Part shown: piece by piece, positions 26,130-34,003 of the stretch
Numbering within the stretch: position 1 is the stretch's first letter
How the letters are laid out: each line of letters starts with the position of its first letter
Source of the DNA: CAZFLN01 sp964519905
GTDB taxonomy: Bacteria > Patescibacteriota > Microgenomatia > UBA1400 > UBA1396
NCBI GenBank assembly: GCA_964519905.1
Contig: CAZFLN010000005.1
Coordinates: forward strand, 1-64,000
DNA: 64,000 bases
Direction: 5' to 3'
Notes under the pieces: generated by a model
What the model was told of the DNA's origin: nothing
The model's input: the letters and a program-made list of their open reading frames with translations, nothing else
The model's database searches: none
Translations under genes and position numbers: made by a program

Positions 26130-26998
26130 GTTCTGCATTTTCTCAGTCCATATCGCACATTCGTCGCTCACCATACCAAGCTTTGTCGGCGGTGATGCTC
26201 GTTTGGGTTACGTTTTTTGTCGGATATGTCTTGACACTCTTTTTGGTCGGTTCGCATCGTGTTTTAGAGTACTTTGAGACTCGTCCACAAGTAACAGCTT
26301 TCTTCACTCAGACTACTTCTGCTGAACAGCTTTCACAACACCGCGAAGATCTTTTGCAACAACCTCAGGTTACTGAAGTAAAAATGGTGACACAAGCAGA
26401 TGCTCTCGAGATTTATCGACAGCAAATTGGGAACGATCCAGTGCTGTTGGAACTTGTTACCGCTGACATCTTACCTCCTTCTTTGGAAATTTCCACACGA
26501 TCACTGGATGACTTAGCTGGAATTGCGGAAGCGGTTCAAGGTTTTGCCGGCATCGATGAAGTGGTGTATCAAAAGGACATTGTGGATAGTCTCCGTTACT
26601 GGACAACCTTGTTGCGACAAATTGGGATTGGTACATTGGCTATTTTTGCCAGCATCGCTGGTCTGGTTATTGTGGTCATAACAAGTATGCGTATTGCCAG
26701 CCGTCGAGCTGAAATTCGAATTATGCGTTTAATGGGTGCGACAAAATGGTATATTCAACAACCTTTCTTGCTGGAAGGTGCACTGTACGGGATTACTGGC
26801 TCAGTGCTTGGTTGGGTAAGTGCGTATATCTTACTGTTGTATGCCTCTCCTACCGTGCAGTCATTTTTTGCCGAGATAGCATTGGTTCCAGTTCCATGGG
26901 AGTTTATGGCGCTGTTGTTGGCTGCTGGCACTTCGGTTGGACTCTTGTTAGGCTTCGTGGCCAGCTTTTGGAGTACTCGCCGTTTGTTCCGTGTGTAG
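26126..26998 (+). CDS. ftsX: Cell division protein FtsX
   Basis: 290 aa. N-terminal transmembrane segment (about 22-45), extracytoplasmic domain (about 50-160) with the conserved LPPSLEI, then three segments (about 170-195, 215-240, 260-285) with the loop RRAEIRIMRLMGAT. With FtsE it transmits ATP hydrolysis to an extracellular wall hydrolase, here probably the M23 protein encoded 43 nt downstream. Confidence 0.93.
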   Translation: MSSAFSQSISHIRRSPYQALSAVMLVWVTFFVGYVLTLFLVGSHRVLEYFETRPQVTAFFTQTTSAEQLSQHREDLLQQPQVTEVKMVTQADALEIYRQQIGNDPVLLELVTADILPPSLEISTRSLDDLAGIAEAVQGFAGIDEVVYQKDIVDSLRYWTTLLRQIGIGTLAIFASIAGLVIVVITSMRIASRRAEIRIMRLMGATKWYIQQPFLLEGALYGITGSVLGWVSAYILLLYASPTVQSFFAEIALVPVPWEFMALLLAAGTSVGLLLGFVASFWSTRRLFRV

Positions 26999-27028
26999 AT
27001 TTTAGATGAATTTACACTGTAATCTTGA

Positions 27029-27034
27029 TATGAT
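27029..27034 (+). promoter_or_regulatory. -10 of the M23 gene
   Basis: TATGAT (preceded by TTGA) ending 6 nt before ATG 27041; leaderless transcript predicted. Confidence 0.5.
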
Positions 27035-27040
27035 GAAAGT

Positions 27041-28261
27041 ATGCTAGAGTTAAAAACACTCCGATTTGTGTTTTCCGTCCCGCTGTTATTGGCAGGGCTG
27101 TTTTTTTTCTCGACTCTTTTCGTTTCTCAAGTCGTGTTTGCGCAAGCAACCGGATCTGCACAGCTGTCGGAAGAAGAGCGAAAACAAGTTCAGTCACGCA
27201 TTGATGAGTTGACTCAGAAGTTAGAGGAAGTAAAGCAAGAGAAGAATACACTTTCTTCTGCCATCAAACTGATTGACAATAAAACGCTCCTGAATGAACA
27301 GCAGATCCGCAAAACGCAGCTGGAAATCCAGGTTACGCAGTCCGAAGTGCTTGATTTGACAGAGCGGGTTGAAGGACTGAAGACAACGCTTTCAGAATTG
27401 TCAGTCGCGCTTATTCATCGTATTCAACAGCAGTACAAGCAGCACAGCGGTGACGCTATGAGTCGATTGTTTGCTACAACTGGTGCAGAAGATTACTTCA
27501 AGCAGGATAAATATATTTCTAAGGTTCGAGCTCACACGCAAGAACTCATTATGACCACAGAGGAAAAGCGGCAAGATTACGAGCATCAGCGCGAGTCCAA
27601 AGAACAAAAGCAGACTCAACTTGAGTCTTTACAGTCACGTTTATCTCAGCAGCAGACAGAATTAGCTGAGCAAAAAGAGGACAAGCGCCGTCTTTTGTCA
27701 GTCACTCAAAATGATGAACGAAATTATCAGCAGCAACTGGCTGCCGCCCAAGCGGAAGCGGCTGGATTACTTCAAATTAAAGCTGGTCGCGGAAATGAGT
27801 CAGAAGTTGGAACCGTAAAAGAAGGTGATGTTATTGCCAGTATTATTCCTGGGAAATCGTTTTGTTCGAGTGGTACGCATCTGCACTTTGAGGTGATTAA
27901 GGACGGAAACTACACGAATCCGTTTTCTTGGCTGAGTGGTGATCCGAGTCTTATTAACTCTTCCTCTGACCCGGCCAATCCAAGTGGCTCTTGGCGCTGG
28001 CCAGTACAAGATCCAGCTCGAATTACGCAAGGCTACGGAATGAGTTGGTACGCCCGTGTTATGCGTGCCTACGGTGGGAGTCCTCATACCGGTATTGATT
28101 TGGTCAGTAAGAGTTCGAGTAATTTGCAGGTGGTGGCAGTGAAATCAGGTACTTTGTATCGCGGAGCAATTCGCTGTGGTGGTGGGAATATGCAGTACGT
28201 CAAGGTAAAACACGAAGATGATCCCTCTATTTCTACTGTCTACGTGCATGTAAATTACTAA
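27041..28261 (+). CDS. EnvC-like coiled-coil M23 peptidase with permuted domain
   Basis: 406 aa. A signal peptide (about 1-35, cleavage after VVFAQA) leads to a long coiled coil (about 42-260) and an M23 peptidase region. The metal and catalytic motifs are all present but in reversed order: THLHFEV (His280, His282) with NPFSWL comes first, then WPV...HTGID (His349, Asp353) and finally YVHVNY with His403 at the very end. This is a circular permutation of the usual HxxxD ... YxH ... HxH order. Position after ftsEX points to a septal peptidoglycan hydrolase or activator. Confidence 0.85.
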   Translation: MLELKTLRFVFSVPLLLAGLFFFSTLFVSQVVFAQATGSAQLSEEERKQVQSRIDELTQKLEEVKQEKNTLSSAIKLIDNKTLLNEQQIRKTQLEIQVTQSEVLDLTERVEGLKTTLSELSVALIHRIQQQYKQHSGDAMSRLFATTGAEDYFKQDKYISKVRAHTQELIMTTEEKRQDYEHQRESKEQKQTQLESLQSRLSQQQTELAEQKEDKRRLLSVTQNDERNYQQQLAAAQAEAAGLLQIKAGRGNESEVGTVKEGDVIASIIPGKSFCSSGTHLHFEVIKDGNYTNPFSWLSGDPSLINSSSDPANPSGSWRWPVQDPARITQGYGMSWYARVMRAYGGSPHTGIDLVSKSSSNLQVVAVKSGTLYRGAIRCGGGNMQYVKVKHEDDPSISTVYVHVNY

Positions 28262-28290
28262 TTTGTTTGTTTCTCGTCTGTTTTTGCCGT

Positions 28291-28296
28291 TATATT
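28291..28296 (+). promoter_or_regulatory. -10 of gene 28303
   Basis: TATATT ending 6 nt before ATG 28303; leaderless transcript predicted. This supports 28303 over an upstream TTG at 28267. Confidence 0.5.
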
Positions 28297-28302
28297 TTTC
28301 GT

Positions 28303-29187
28303 ATGATTTTTCGAAAAATATGTGCTGTTTTGGGGGTAATTTTCTTTTTCCCCCTTTTTCCTAGTCAAGTCTTTGCTGAGTCTCCACTCATAATTCGTGC
28401 CCTGTACCCCGTTCCACCAACTGGCGAGGAAGAGTGGATTTTAATTCAACAGTTAGATCCTGAAGCAAGTGGTTCTGCTGTAATTTCAGATACGCATGGC
28501 AGCATAAAGTCCTATTCATTTTCGTATCTTCCTCAAGAAGTATGGTACGAAATAAAAGCTGGTCAGAGCAAAATAGTCCTCAATAATGATTCAGATTCCG
28601 TTGTGCTGAGCCTACCATTGGGTAGTGAGGAGACGAGTCGCGTGTATGAGGCGAGTTCTGCTCACAGAGGCATGGTGTGGGCAAAACTGGACACTGGCTG
28701 GACTTGGATCACGCTCACTGATTTGGCTGAAAGGAGAGAGAAAAATAACTGGGCTTTGGCAGTGGATATTCCAGAAGAAGCTCAAGGAGAGCGGGAGAAA
28801 AACATTCATACCTTGAGTTTTGAGTCTCAAGTGCAATCGGAAAAAGGAGACACTTCATTGGTCGAGCCTAATTCAGAAGATGAGGAACATGAGTCATCAG
28901 TGTCAGGGAATATGAGTTCGCCGTATCCAGCAGTAGAAATAGAGCTGCGTAATTTTGATCAGAGTTCTTCTTTTCTTGCCCAGAATCGGGAGAATCAAAT
29001 AGTTTTGTCCAGGCCAGATTACGCTCAAGAAATTGAAGTATTTGAGAATTGGCGCCAGCAGTGGCGGATGTCCGCGCTGTTCTTTCTGGCGAGTTTTTGT
29101 TGCTGGTGCGGCTTGGGGCTTTCTCAACTTCTTCCTTGGATTTTGAAAAGACAACGCAGAAAGTGGGCCTGGCCTTTGCTATCATGA
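28303..29187 (+). CDS. Surface protein with lamin-tail-like domain
   Basis: About 294 aa. The N-terminal signal peptide (about 1-25, ends SQVFA) is followed by a beta-rich domain at about 28-130 that follows the lamin-tail pattern: EEEWILIQQ, then LPQEVWYEIKAG, then NNDSDSVVLSLP. An acidic, Ser-rich linker (about 150-240) and a C-terminal transmembrane segment (about 255-280) with basic RQRRK tail anchor it. Lamin-tail domains occur in bacterial surface proteins and nucleases; no nuclease domain is present here. The role is probably extracellular attachment (inference). Confidence 0.65.
   Translation: MIFRKICAVLGVIFFFPLFPSQVFAESPLIIRALYPVPPTGEEEWILIQQLDPEASGSAVISDTHGSIKSYSFSYLPQEVWYEIKAGQSKIVLNNDSDSVVLSLPLGSEETSRVYEASSAHRGMVWAKLDTGWTWITLTDLAERREKNNWALAVDIPEEAQGEREKNIHTLSFESQVQSEKGDTSLVEPNSEDEEHESSVSGNMSSPYPAVEIELRNFDQSSSFLAQNRENQIVLSRPDYAQEIEVFENWRQQWRMSALFFLASFCCWCGLGLSQLLPWILKRQRRKWAWPLLS
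29180..29185 (+). promoter_or_regulatory. -10 of the VanZ-like gene
   Basis: TGC-TATCAT ending 6 nt before ATG 29192, inside the last codons of the previous gene; leaderless transcript predicted. Confidence 0.5.
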
Positions 29188-29191
29188 AGGC

Positions 29192-29581
29192 ATGAATACC
29201 AAATGGCGAAAGCGACTGATTTATTGGCTTCCGGCTATTTTACTGTATGCACTCATAACTTGGTTATCTCATCAACCAAAACTCCCTGCGCCAGGCACAC
29301 CACTTGCTGATTTTTTGTGGTTTAAAGGCGCTCACATGCTGGTATACGCCACGTTAACTGCTTTTGTATGGTTTGCTTGGAAGCGAGGTGAATGGTTTCA
29401 GTCATCGTATCGTTTATATCGAGTCACATTTATTGTTCTTTTCGTGGCGGCTTGTTTGGATGAGTGGCATCAAACGTTTATTGTCGGAAGAACTGGTCGT
29501 TTGAGTGACGTTCTGATTGATATGCTGGCAACCTCAGGTGCGCTTCTAGTTATCTCACGGTATAATCGACCTAGACGTTGA
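29192..29581 (+). CDS. VanZ-like family membrane protein
   Basis: 129 aa with four predicted transmembrane segments (about 10-25, 45-63, 75-92, 103-120). The family landmarks are present: WLSHQPKLP near the first segment, the KGAHMLVYATL helix, DEWHQTF, and GRTGRLSDVLIDMLATSGAL. VanZ-like proteins are membrane proteins, some linked to glycopeptide resistance; the role here is unknown. Its stop is 7 nt before tRNA-Pro and overlaps the recombinase end by 11 nt. Confidence 0.9.
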   Translation: MNTKWRKRLIYWLPAILLYALITWLSHQPKLPAPGTPLADFLWFKGAHMLVYATLTAFVWFAWKRGEWFQSSYRLYRVTFIVLFVAACLDEWHQTFIVGRTGRLSDVLIDMLATSGALLVISRYNRPRR

Positions 29582-31187
29582 GTCTATCCGGGATGTGGCG
29601 CAGTTGGTAGCGCGCACGCATGGGGTGCGTGAGGCCGCTGGTTCGAGTCCAGTCATCCCGACCATTTAAGACAAGACGGTCTTTGAGCAGGGTGTCGAAA
29701 GGTTCTTTTAGCCTGTACATCGTCACTTTTTCCTCATCAATCCATAAGTTCAAGAAAATAATTCTGACAATTTGGTCTTTCACTTCTGGTGTTCCTGCTT
29801 TGACGGATAATCCAGCGTTTTTAGACAAGTTCAAGAAGTCTTCAAGTGTCAGCACGTCCTGTTCTAAGTCAGGCATGGCTTCCTTGAGTTTGCTGATTTC
29901 TTCTTCCAATTGAACTTTGCTTCGTTCCAGTTCCTTGACTCGTTCCTCACCAATCTTTCTGACTGTTGAGCCTTCTTCCTGTTTGATAACCTGCAAGGCA
30001 GTCGTTCGTAGTTCACTGTCGGTAGCTTTGAGCAGTCCTTGTTTGGAGTGCAGTTCTGCCTCGAGCTTAGTTTTCTGCTTGGTGAGAACATCGGTCATTT
30101 CTTTGAGGTAAATCTGGTAATCCGCTTCGGTAAAGTTCAGTCCATCCTTGAGAAATTCATACAGCCAATCTAAGACAACCTTTACTCTGACTGACTTTTT
30201 GACTCTCTTGCATCCTGTGGTTTCACACCTGAAGTTGAGGTATCTTTTCCCACTGCCACCAGTAGATGGACCAACGGTCATATTGCCATCACAGAATGAA
30301 CACTTTACAAAAGCCTTGAAGGGATAAAAGGTGTAGCGGTGGGTGTTAATAGGCATTAGTCGAGTACCCGACTGAGCTTGGATTTGGTAAAACTCTTCTT
30401 CACTGACCGCAGGTACAAAGTCGTATTTGGTTCGCAGGTCAACCGATTCGCCAGCTTGATTCCACAAACCGTAATAGAAGGAGTCTCTGAACAATTGACT
30501 GAGAATCCGTTTATCCATGTCTACTTTTCTGCCAGTGGATTTGATAAGTCGGTGATAGCCAAGAGCATTGATTGCTTGGGCAATCTTGTCCAGTGCTTCA
30601 CCTCTGAGCTTCATCTGCCAGGCTTCTTTAATCAGTTCATGGTTGTTGCCATCAGGTTGATACTTACTGTATTCATCAATCACATATCCGTGTTTGGGGA
30701 CGTGACTTTTGCCTTCGCTGGCTTTTCTGACCATACCGCGAGTCACATCTTGGGAAAGTTTATCGGAGTATTGTTTAGACAGCACGAAAGCAAGTCCTAG
30801 CATCATTAAGCCATTCGCATCTTTGGTGAAGTGGTGAGTGACAAACTTTAAGTCCTTGATGATGTCCTCATCAATCATGTCAATGACTTCACCACCTTCT
30901 TTCATATTGCGGGCGAGACGGTCAGGATTCCAGCAGAGAATCCCATCATACTTACCAAGTTTTAGGTCTTTGAGCATTTGCCTGAAAACAGGACGTTTAC
31001 CAGGCTTCTTGGCAGATTTTTCTTCTCGAAGGGGCTCACCAACAATGGTTAAATTGAGGCGTTTGGCAAGCTGAAGACACTCGGCAATTTGGTCAGGAAT
31101 AGACCGAGCTTGACGCTCTGGGTCATCGGTAGATTTGCGAGCGTAGAGGACATATTTGAGTTTGGTATGGTCAACTTCATACTCCAT
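29571..31187 (-). CDS. Large serine recombinase
   Basis: 538 aa. The N-terminal resolvase/invertase domain (about 10-150) contains the nucleophile Ser19 in YARKSTDD and the arginine motif NPDRLARN. A recombinase domain (about 165-270), a zinc ribbon with four Cys (CSFCDGN and CETTGC, about 293-325) and a coiled coil (about 360-455) follow, as in integrases of phage and CPR elements. The last codons (DDWTRTSGLTHPMRARYQ onward) are the antisense of tRNA-Pro, so the original C-terminus probably lay upstream and the frame reads through the tRNA. ATG at 31187. Confidence 0.9.
   Translation of the reverse strand: MEYEVDHTKLKYVLYARKSTDDPERQARSIPDQIAECLQLAKRLNLTIVGEPLREEKSAKKPGKRPVFRQMLKDLKLGKYDGILCWNPDRLARNMKEGGEVIDMIDEDIIKDLKFVTHHFTKDANGLMMLGLAFVLSKQYSDKLSQDVTRGMVRKASEGKSHVPKHGYVIDEYSKYQPDGNNHELIKEAWQMKLRGEALDKIAQAINALGYHRLIKSTGRKVDMDKRILSQLFRDSFYYGLWNQAGESVDLRTKYDFVPAVSEEEFYQIQAQSGTRLMPINTHRYTFYPFKAFVKCSFCDGNMTVGPSTGGSGKRYLNFRCETTGCKRVKKSVRVKVVLDWLYEFLKDGLNFTEADYQIYLKEMTDVLTKQKTKLEAELHSKQGLLKATDSELRTTALQVIKQEEGSTVRKIGEERVKELERSKVQLEEEISKLKEAMPDLEQDVLTLEDFLNLSKNAGLSVKAGTPEVKDQIVRIIFLNLWIDEEKVTMYRLKEPFDTLLKDRLVLNGRDDWTRTSGLTHPMRARYQLRHIPDRLNV
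29589..29664 (+). tRNA. tRNA-Pro (GGG)
   Basis: The acceptor strands CGGGATG and CATCCCG pair. The anticodon stem CACGC/GCGTG holds loop ATGGGGT with anticodon GGG (Pro). The T arm GCTGG TTCGAGT CCAGT is standard, and CCA is encoded at 29662-29664. The whole gene lies antisense within the C-terminal codons of the serine recombinase frame, the typical picture of an element integrated next to a tRNA. Confidence 0.95.
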
Positions 31188-31220
31188 TAAACCCGATTAT
31201 CCCACGAAAAAACAAAAACA

Positions 31221-31250
31221 GGAGTACACACCACTCTTTTCCTGTACTCC
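31221..31250. promoter_or_regulatory. Inverted repeat upstream of the recombinase
   Basis: GGAGTACA (31221-31228) and TGTACTCC (31243-31250), a perfect 8-bp inverted repeat with a 14-nt spacer, 34 nt upstream of the recombinase ATG. It may be an operator or a transcript hairpin. The rest of 31188-31404 shows nothing else convincing. Confidence 0.35.
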
Positions 31251-31404
31251 AACCAACCTCCCTTGACCCGTTTCTGCCACAGCAGGGGTGGCACAGTAAA
31301 ACCACGAAAACCTAACAATACATAACACATTAAAGAAAGCCTATAAAAATCAATTGGTTGCCAAGAAGCTCCTTCATCTAATTGATAGCCATTAAACAAA
31401 CTGG

Positions 31405-31410
31405 TATCAT
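31405..31410 (+). promoter_or_regulatory. -10 of gene 31417
   Basis: TGG-TATCAT ending 6 nt before ATG 31417; the element's cargo gene uses the same leaderless layout as the host genes. Confidence 0.5.
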
Positions 31411-31416
31411 ATCATC

Positions 31417-32067
31417 ATGATTAACTCAGAAGCAGGTCAACAAGATTACCAAAACTTGAGAGATATTCAAAAACCTCTTCAAGAGATTATCGCTGTTCTA
31501 GAAAATGCCGGAAGTGACGTTTCTGACCGAGCGAAGCGACTGAAGGAGGCTGTTGACTCTTTAGACGGCAAAACTGTACCTCAACAAATAGGTGATGCTC
31601 TCATCAAGATGTTTAAAACAATTCCTGAAGCTTACCATCTAGGTACTCCAGAGATGAATGTTTTTTTAGGTCTAGGAGTGACCTTGATTAAAAATGAAAA
31701 AGGGGATTACTCCGTACACTCAGCACCGGAGAAACCAGATAGTCCTGCTGAAAAGCCTGCACCTGCTAGTAATAGTGAGACATTTTCTGATGAGTCAGGA
31801 ATAGATGTTTGGAGGATAGCTGACACGAGAGATTATCATGAAGTCCCTAATGTTATTGCCTATGAAATAGCCCATAAAGATTCATATCGTTTTCAGCATG
31901 GTACAGCTCCAGGCAATACTTTTAGTTGGAGTAATGGCAACTTGAGAGCAGAGCCAGGTGATGAAAAATCGGATTCAGTACTCAAAGGTAATTTGCTAGA
32001 AGAATTACGTTCGAAAAAGGTTAAGGGCAGTGTTACTCTTTCAACTGGTGAAAGAATTGAGCTATAA
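31417..32067 (+). CDS. Element-borne hypothetical protein
   Basis: 216 aa, soluble. The N-terminal part (about 1-95) is helical and charged. A Pro/Ala/Ser linker (about 105-125) leads to a C-terminal domain (about 130-216) with a mixed alpha/beta look (YHEVPNVIAYEIAHKDSYRF), ending KGSVTLSTGERIEL. No family recognised. It has its own promoter and converges with the next gene, their ends overlapping by 6 nt. As cargo beside a recombinase it could be an accessory or defence-type factor, but nothing in the sequence shows that. Confidence 0.65.
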   Translation: MINSEAGQQDYQNLRDIQKPLQEIIAVLENAGSDVSDRAKRLKEAVDSLDGKTVPQQIGDALIKMFKTIPEAYHLGTPEMNVFLGLGVTLIKNEKGDYSVHSAPEKPDSPAEKPAPASNSETFSDESGIDVWRIADTRDYHEVPNVIAYEIAHKDSYRFQHGTAPGNTFSWSNGNLRAEPGDEKSDSVLKGNLLEELRSKKVKGSVTLSTGERIEL

Positions 32068-32337
32068 ATCCTTCTGAAATAGTTCAAACACCTTCTTCTT
32101 GATATTTCTAAAAAAGGCAAATAGACGGTTTTTCTTGAGTTTCAGATACAGAATCTCTCGTCCTTGACTGTCTCGCATCGCCATAGAATTCCTGACACCA
32201 TCCTCACCGAGCTTTTGTTGTTGCTCTACAGCTTTGAGTGCCATCATTATTTCAGCTCGATTGGCATGAGGTCGTTTGAGTTCTTCTGTTAATAATCGCT
32301 TATTGAGTTCGAGGTCTTCATCAAAAGAAAGTGCCAT
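32062..32337 (-). CDS. Element-borne small hypothetical protein
   Basis: 91 aa, helical, with an acidic-to-basic trend and a Lys/Phe-rich end (FFRNIKKKVFELFQK). On the minus strand a TATAAT lies 13 nt upstream of the ATG. No family recognised; convergent with the gene at 31417. Confidence 0.55.
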   Translation of the reverse strand: MALSFDEDLELNKRLLTEELKRPHANRAEIMMALKAVEQQQKLGEDGVRNSMAMRDSQGREILYLKLKKNRLFAFFRNIKKKVFELFQKDL

Positions 32338-32375
32338 AATTTGACCGTGATTATACCTGTTTTAGCCAAGAAGTC

Positions 32376-32582
32376 CTAGTAGAGGTAAACCAACCCAGCA
32401 TTGTTTTCACCACGAATGAAGTAATCTTCAGACAAGTCAGAACCTAAAACAACCTTAAGTGGTTCCCAGCATGATAAAATCACTTCTGTAAGGCGTTCAA
32501 AGTCTGTCGCCTTCACTCGACTGTTTTTAAGATTGATGAGCTCTGCTCTTCCCGTCAGTTCGCATTTTGTTAGGAAGCTTTG
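32376..32582 (-). pseudogene. Remnant of a gene at the element border
   Basis: The minus-strand frame is open for 69 codons with protein-like sequence (segments RAELINLKNSRVKATDFERL and SCWEPLKVVLGSDLSEDYF) and ends at TAG 32376-32378. It has no ATG; an in-frame TAG stands just before it and only an internal GTG could start a 47-residue product. I read it as the 3' end of a gene whose 5' end was lost, possibly at the element border. No family recognised. Confidence 0.45.
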
Positions 32583-32583
32583 C

Positions 32584-32589
32584 TACAAT
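32584..32589 (+). promoter_or_regulatory. -10 upstream of the PD-(D/E)XK gene
   Basis: TGC-TACAAT ends 7 nt before ATG 32597. That ATG opens a 9-codon frame (MHQESFAHV) whose TGA (32624-32626) overlaps the start of the nuclease gene at 32619, so a leaderless upstream ORF may tune the nuclease. Confidence 0.4.
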
Positions 32590-32618
32590 GAATTCAATGC
32601 ACCAAGAAAGTTTTGCAC

Positions 32619-33488
32619 ATGTCTGATAAATACTCTGCCGTTTGGGTTTCTCACACTTCCATGAGTGATTTTTTACGATGCCCTCGCGCGTATTATCTCA
32701 AGAATGTGTATCGTGATCCAAAAACTAAGCACAAAATTCAGCTCATGGCGCCACCACTCGCGCTCGGACAGGCAGTGCATGATGTTTTGGAGTCTTTGTC
32801 AGTGCTCCCGACAGCGACTCGCTTGAGTGAGTCACTCGTGGAGAAAATGAGACCGGCTTGGCAAAAGGTGAGCGGGAAACGCGGTGGGTTTCCGAACGAA
32901 GATGTAGAGATAAAGTATAAACTTCGAGGTGAAGCGATGTTGCGTCGTGTTATGGAACACCCTGGGCCGATTGCTCGTCAGGCTGTAAAGATTAAGGAAG
33001 ATTTACCTCACTACTGGCTCTCCGAAGAAGAAGGGATCATTCTCTGTGGCAAAATTGACTGGTTAGAGTACCTTCCAGAACAGGATGCCGTTTCTATTCT
33101 CGACTTTAAGACCGGAAAGAGTGAGGAAGATGCGGCTTCTCTTCAATTGCCTATCTATCATCTGTTGGTGCATAATTGTCAGCGCCGAAAAGTTTCGGGA
33201 GCAGCCTATTGGTACCTCGAAACAAACAATGAGCTGACGCCGAAAGATTTACCTGCACTCGAAGAAGCGCACGATCGTGTTCTTGAAGTTGCGAAACAAG
33301 TCAAACTTGCTCGTCAGCTCGAACGGTATCGCTGCCCGCAAGGAGACGAGGGCTGTAGAAATTGCCAACCAATGGAAGCCATTATTCGCGGCGAAGCCGA
33401 GTTCGTGGGAGAAAACACGTACGGGCAGGATATTTATATCTTGCCACAACAGCAAAAATCACATGAAGAAGAAAGCTACATTTTGTAG
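32619..33488 (+). CDS. PD-(D/E)XK nuclease, RecB/Cas4-like, with Fe-S cysteines
   Basis: 289 aa. The catalytic core includes HDVLE-type His/Asp (GQAVHDVLES), Asp in GKIDWLEYL, ILDFKTGK (DxK) and QLPIY, the standard Cas4/AddB exonuclease motifs. One Cys in LRCPRAYYL plus three in CPQGDEGCRNC match the four-cysteine iron-sulfur cluster of this group. It is probably a DNA-end-processing exonuclease; no CRISPR array or addA partner is nearby. ATG 32619 is preferred; TTG 32613 is possible. It may be the first host gene after the element. Confidence 0.88.
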   Translation: MSDKYSAVWVSHTSMSDFLRCPRAYYLKNVYRDPKTKHKIQLMAPPLALGQAVHDVLESLSVLPTATRLSESLVEKMRPAWQKVSGKRGGFPNEDVEIKYKLRGEAMLRRVMEHPGPIARQAVKIKEDLPHYWLSEEEGIILCGKIDWLEYLPEQDAVSILDFKTGKSEEDAASLQLPIYHLLVHNCQRRKVSGAAYWYLETNNELTPKDLPALEEAHDRVLEVAKQVKLARQLERYRCPQGDEGCRNCQPMEAIIRGEAEFVGENTYGQDIYILPQQQKSHEEESYIL

Positions 33489-33513
33489 CCTTTTCTTTCC
33501 CTTCACTTCGTTT

Positions 33514-33954
33514 TTATTGCTGACGTTCCCGCAAAAGCCGAGCCACCACACCGCCATCAGTTTTTCCTTTGGCCAGGGCGAGCACTTTTCCAGTCAGTGG
33601 ACCTTGAGCAATATCTGGGTTTTCAGCGCGAATGTTGCGGATCAGTGTCCATACTTCGTCATCGCTGAGTGGAGTTGGTAAGTATCGCTGAGAAACGGCG
33701 ATTTTTTTGGACTCTTCTTCGACCAGGTCCTCACGACCTCCAGCTTTATACTGCTCCAAAGCTTCCTGACAATCTTTCACAATTTTTCGAACGATGGCTT
33801 CAATTTCGCCCTCGGTAGCAGCTTCGTGATTTGGTTTGTCGATCTCGAAATTTTTGATCTTGGCTATAATAAATCGAATAGCATCCAGCGTGAGTTGATC
33901 TTTTGCTCGCATGGCAGACTTCATATCCTCTGTTAAACGTTGCATCAGTGTCAT
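33514..33954 (-). CDS. yqeY: GatB/YqeY domain protein
   Basis: 146 aa, the whole length of the YqeY family: an N-terminal helical part (MTLMQRLTEDMKSAMRAKD) and a C-terminal domain like the tail of GatB (GPLTGKVLALAKGKTDGG). Thought to act on or bind tRNA, but its role is not settled. ATG 33954 has AAAGGA upstream; a -10 TACAAT lies about 20 nt before it. Divergent from the UXS gene. Confidence 0.92.
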   Translation of the reverse strand: MTLMQRLTEDMKSAMRAKDQLTLDAIRFIIAKIKNFEIDKPNHEAATEGEIEAIVRKIVKDCQEALEQYKAGGREDLVEEESKKIAVSQRYLPTPLSDDEVWTLIRNIRAENPDIAQGPLTGKVLALAKGKTDGGVVARLLRERQQ

Positions 33955-33991
33955 AATTGTTCCTTTCACTCGTATTGTACCGAATATTTGC

Positions 33992-33997
33992 TATTAT
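33992..33997 (+). promoter_or_regulatory. -10 of the UXS operon
   Basis: TGC-TATTAT ending 6 nt before ATG 34004; leaderless transcript predicted for the first gene of a seven-gene run. Confidence 0.55.
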
Positions 33998-34003
33998 GAC
34001 TGC

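Larger units (their letters stand above)
29665..32590. mobile_element. Candidate integrative element beside tRNA-Pro
   Basis: From the 3' end of tRNA-Pro to the start of the PD-(D/E)XK gene lie a large serine recombinase, two unknown cargo genes and a gene remnant, none related to the housekeeping genes on both sides. I could not find a second copy of the tRNA 3' end near 32340-32610, so the right border is approximate; serine recombinases need only a 2-bp shared core. Confidence 0.5.

Noticed and set aside
31187..31399. 70-codon minus-strand ORF coupled to the recombinase by TAATG
   Set aside because: It needs a TTG start, has no ribosome site, and its composition (Trp/Arg-rich) looks like read-through of non-coding sequence; too weak to annotate.
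32340..32612. Direct repeat of the tRNA-Pro 3' end as attR
   Set aside because: No copy of the T-arm or acceptor sequence could be found by eye in this stretch, so the right border is left open.
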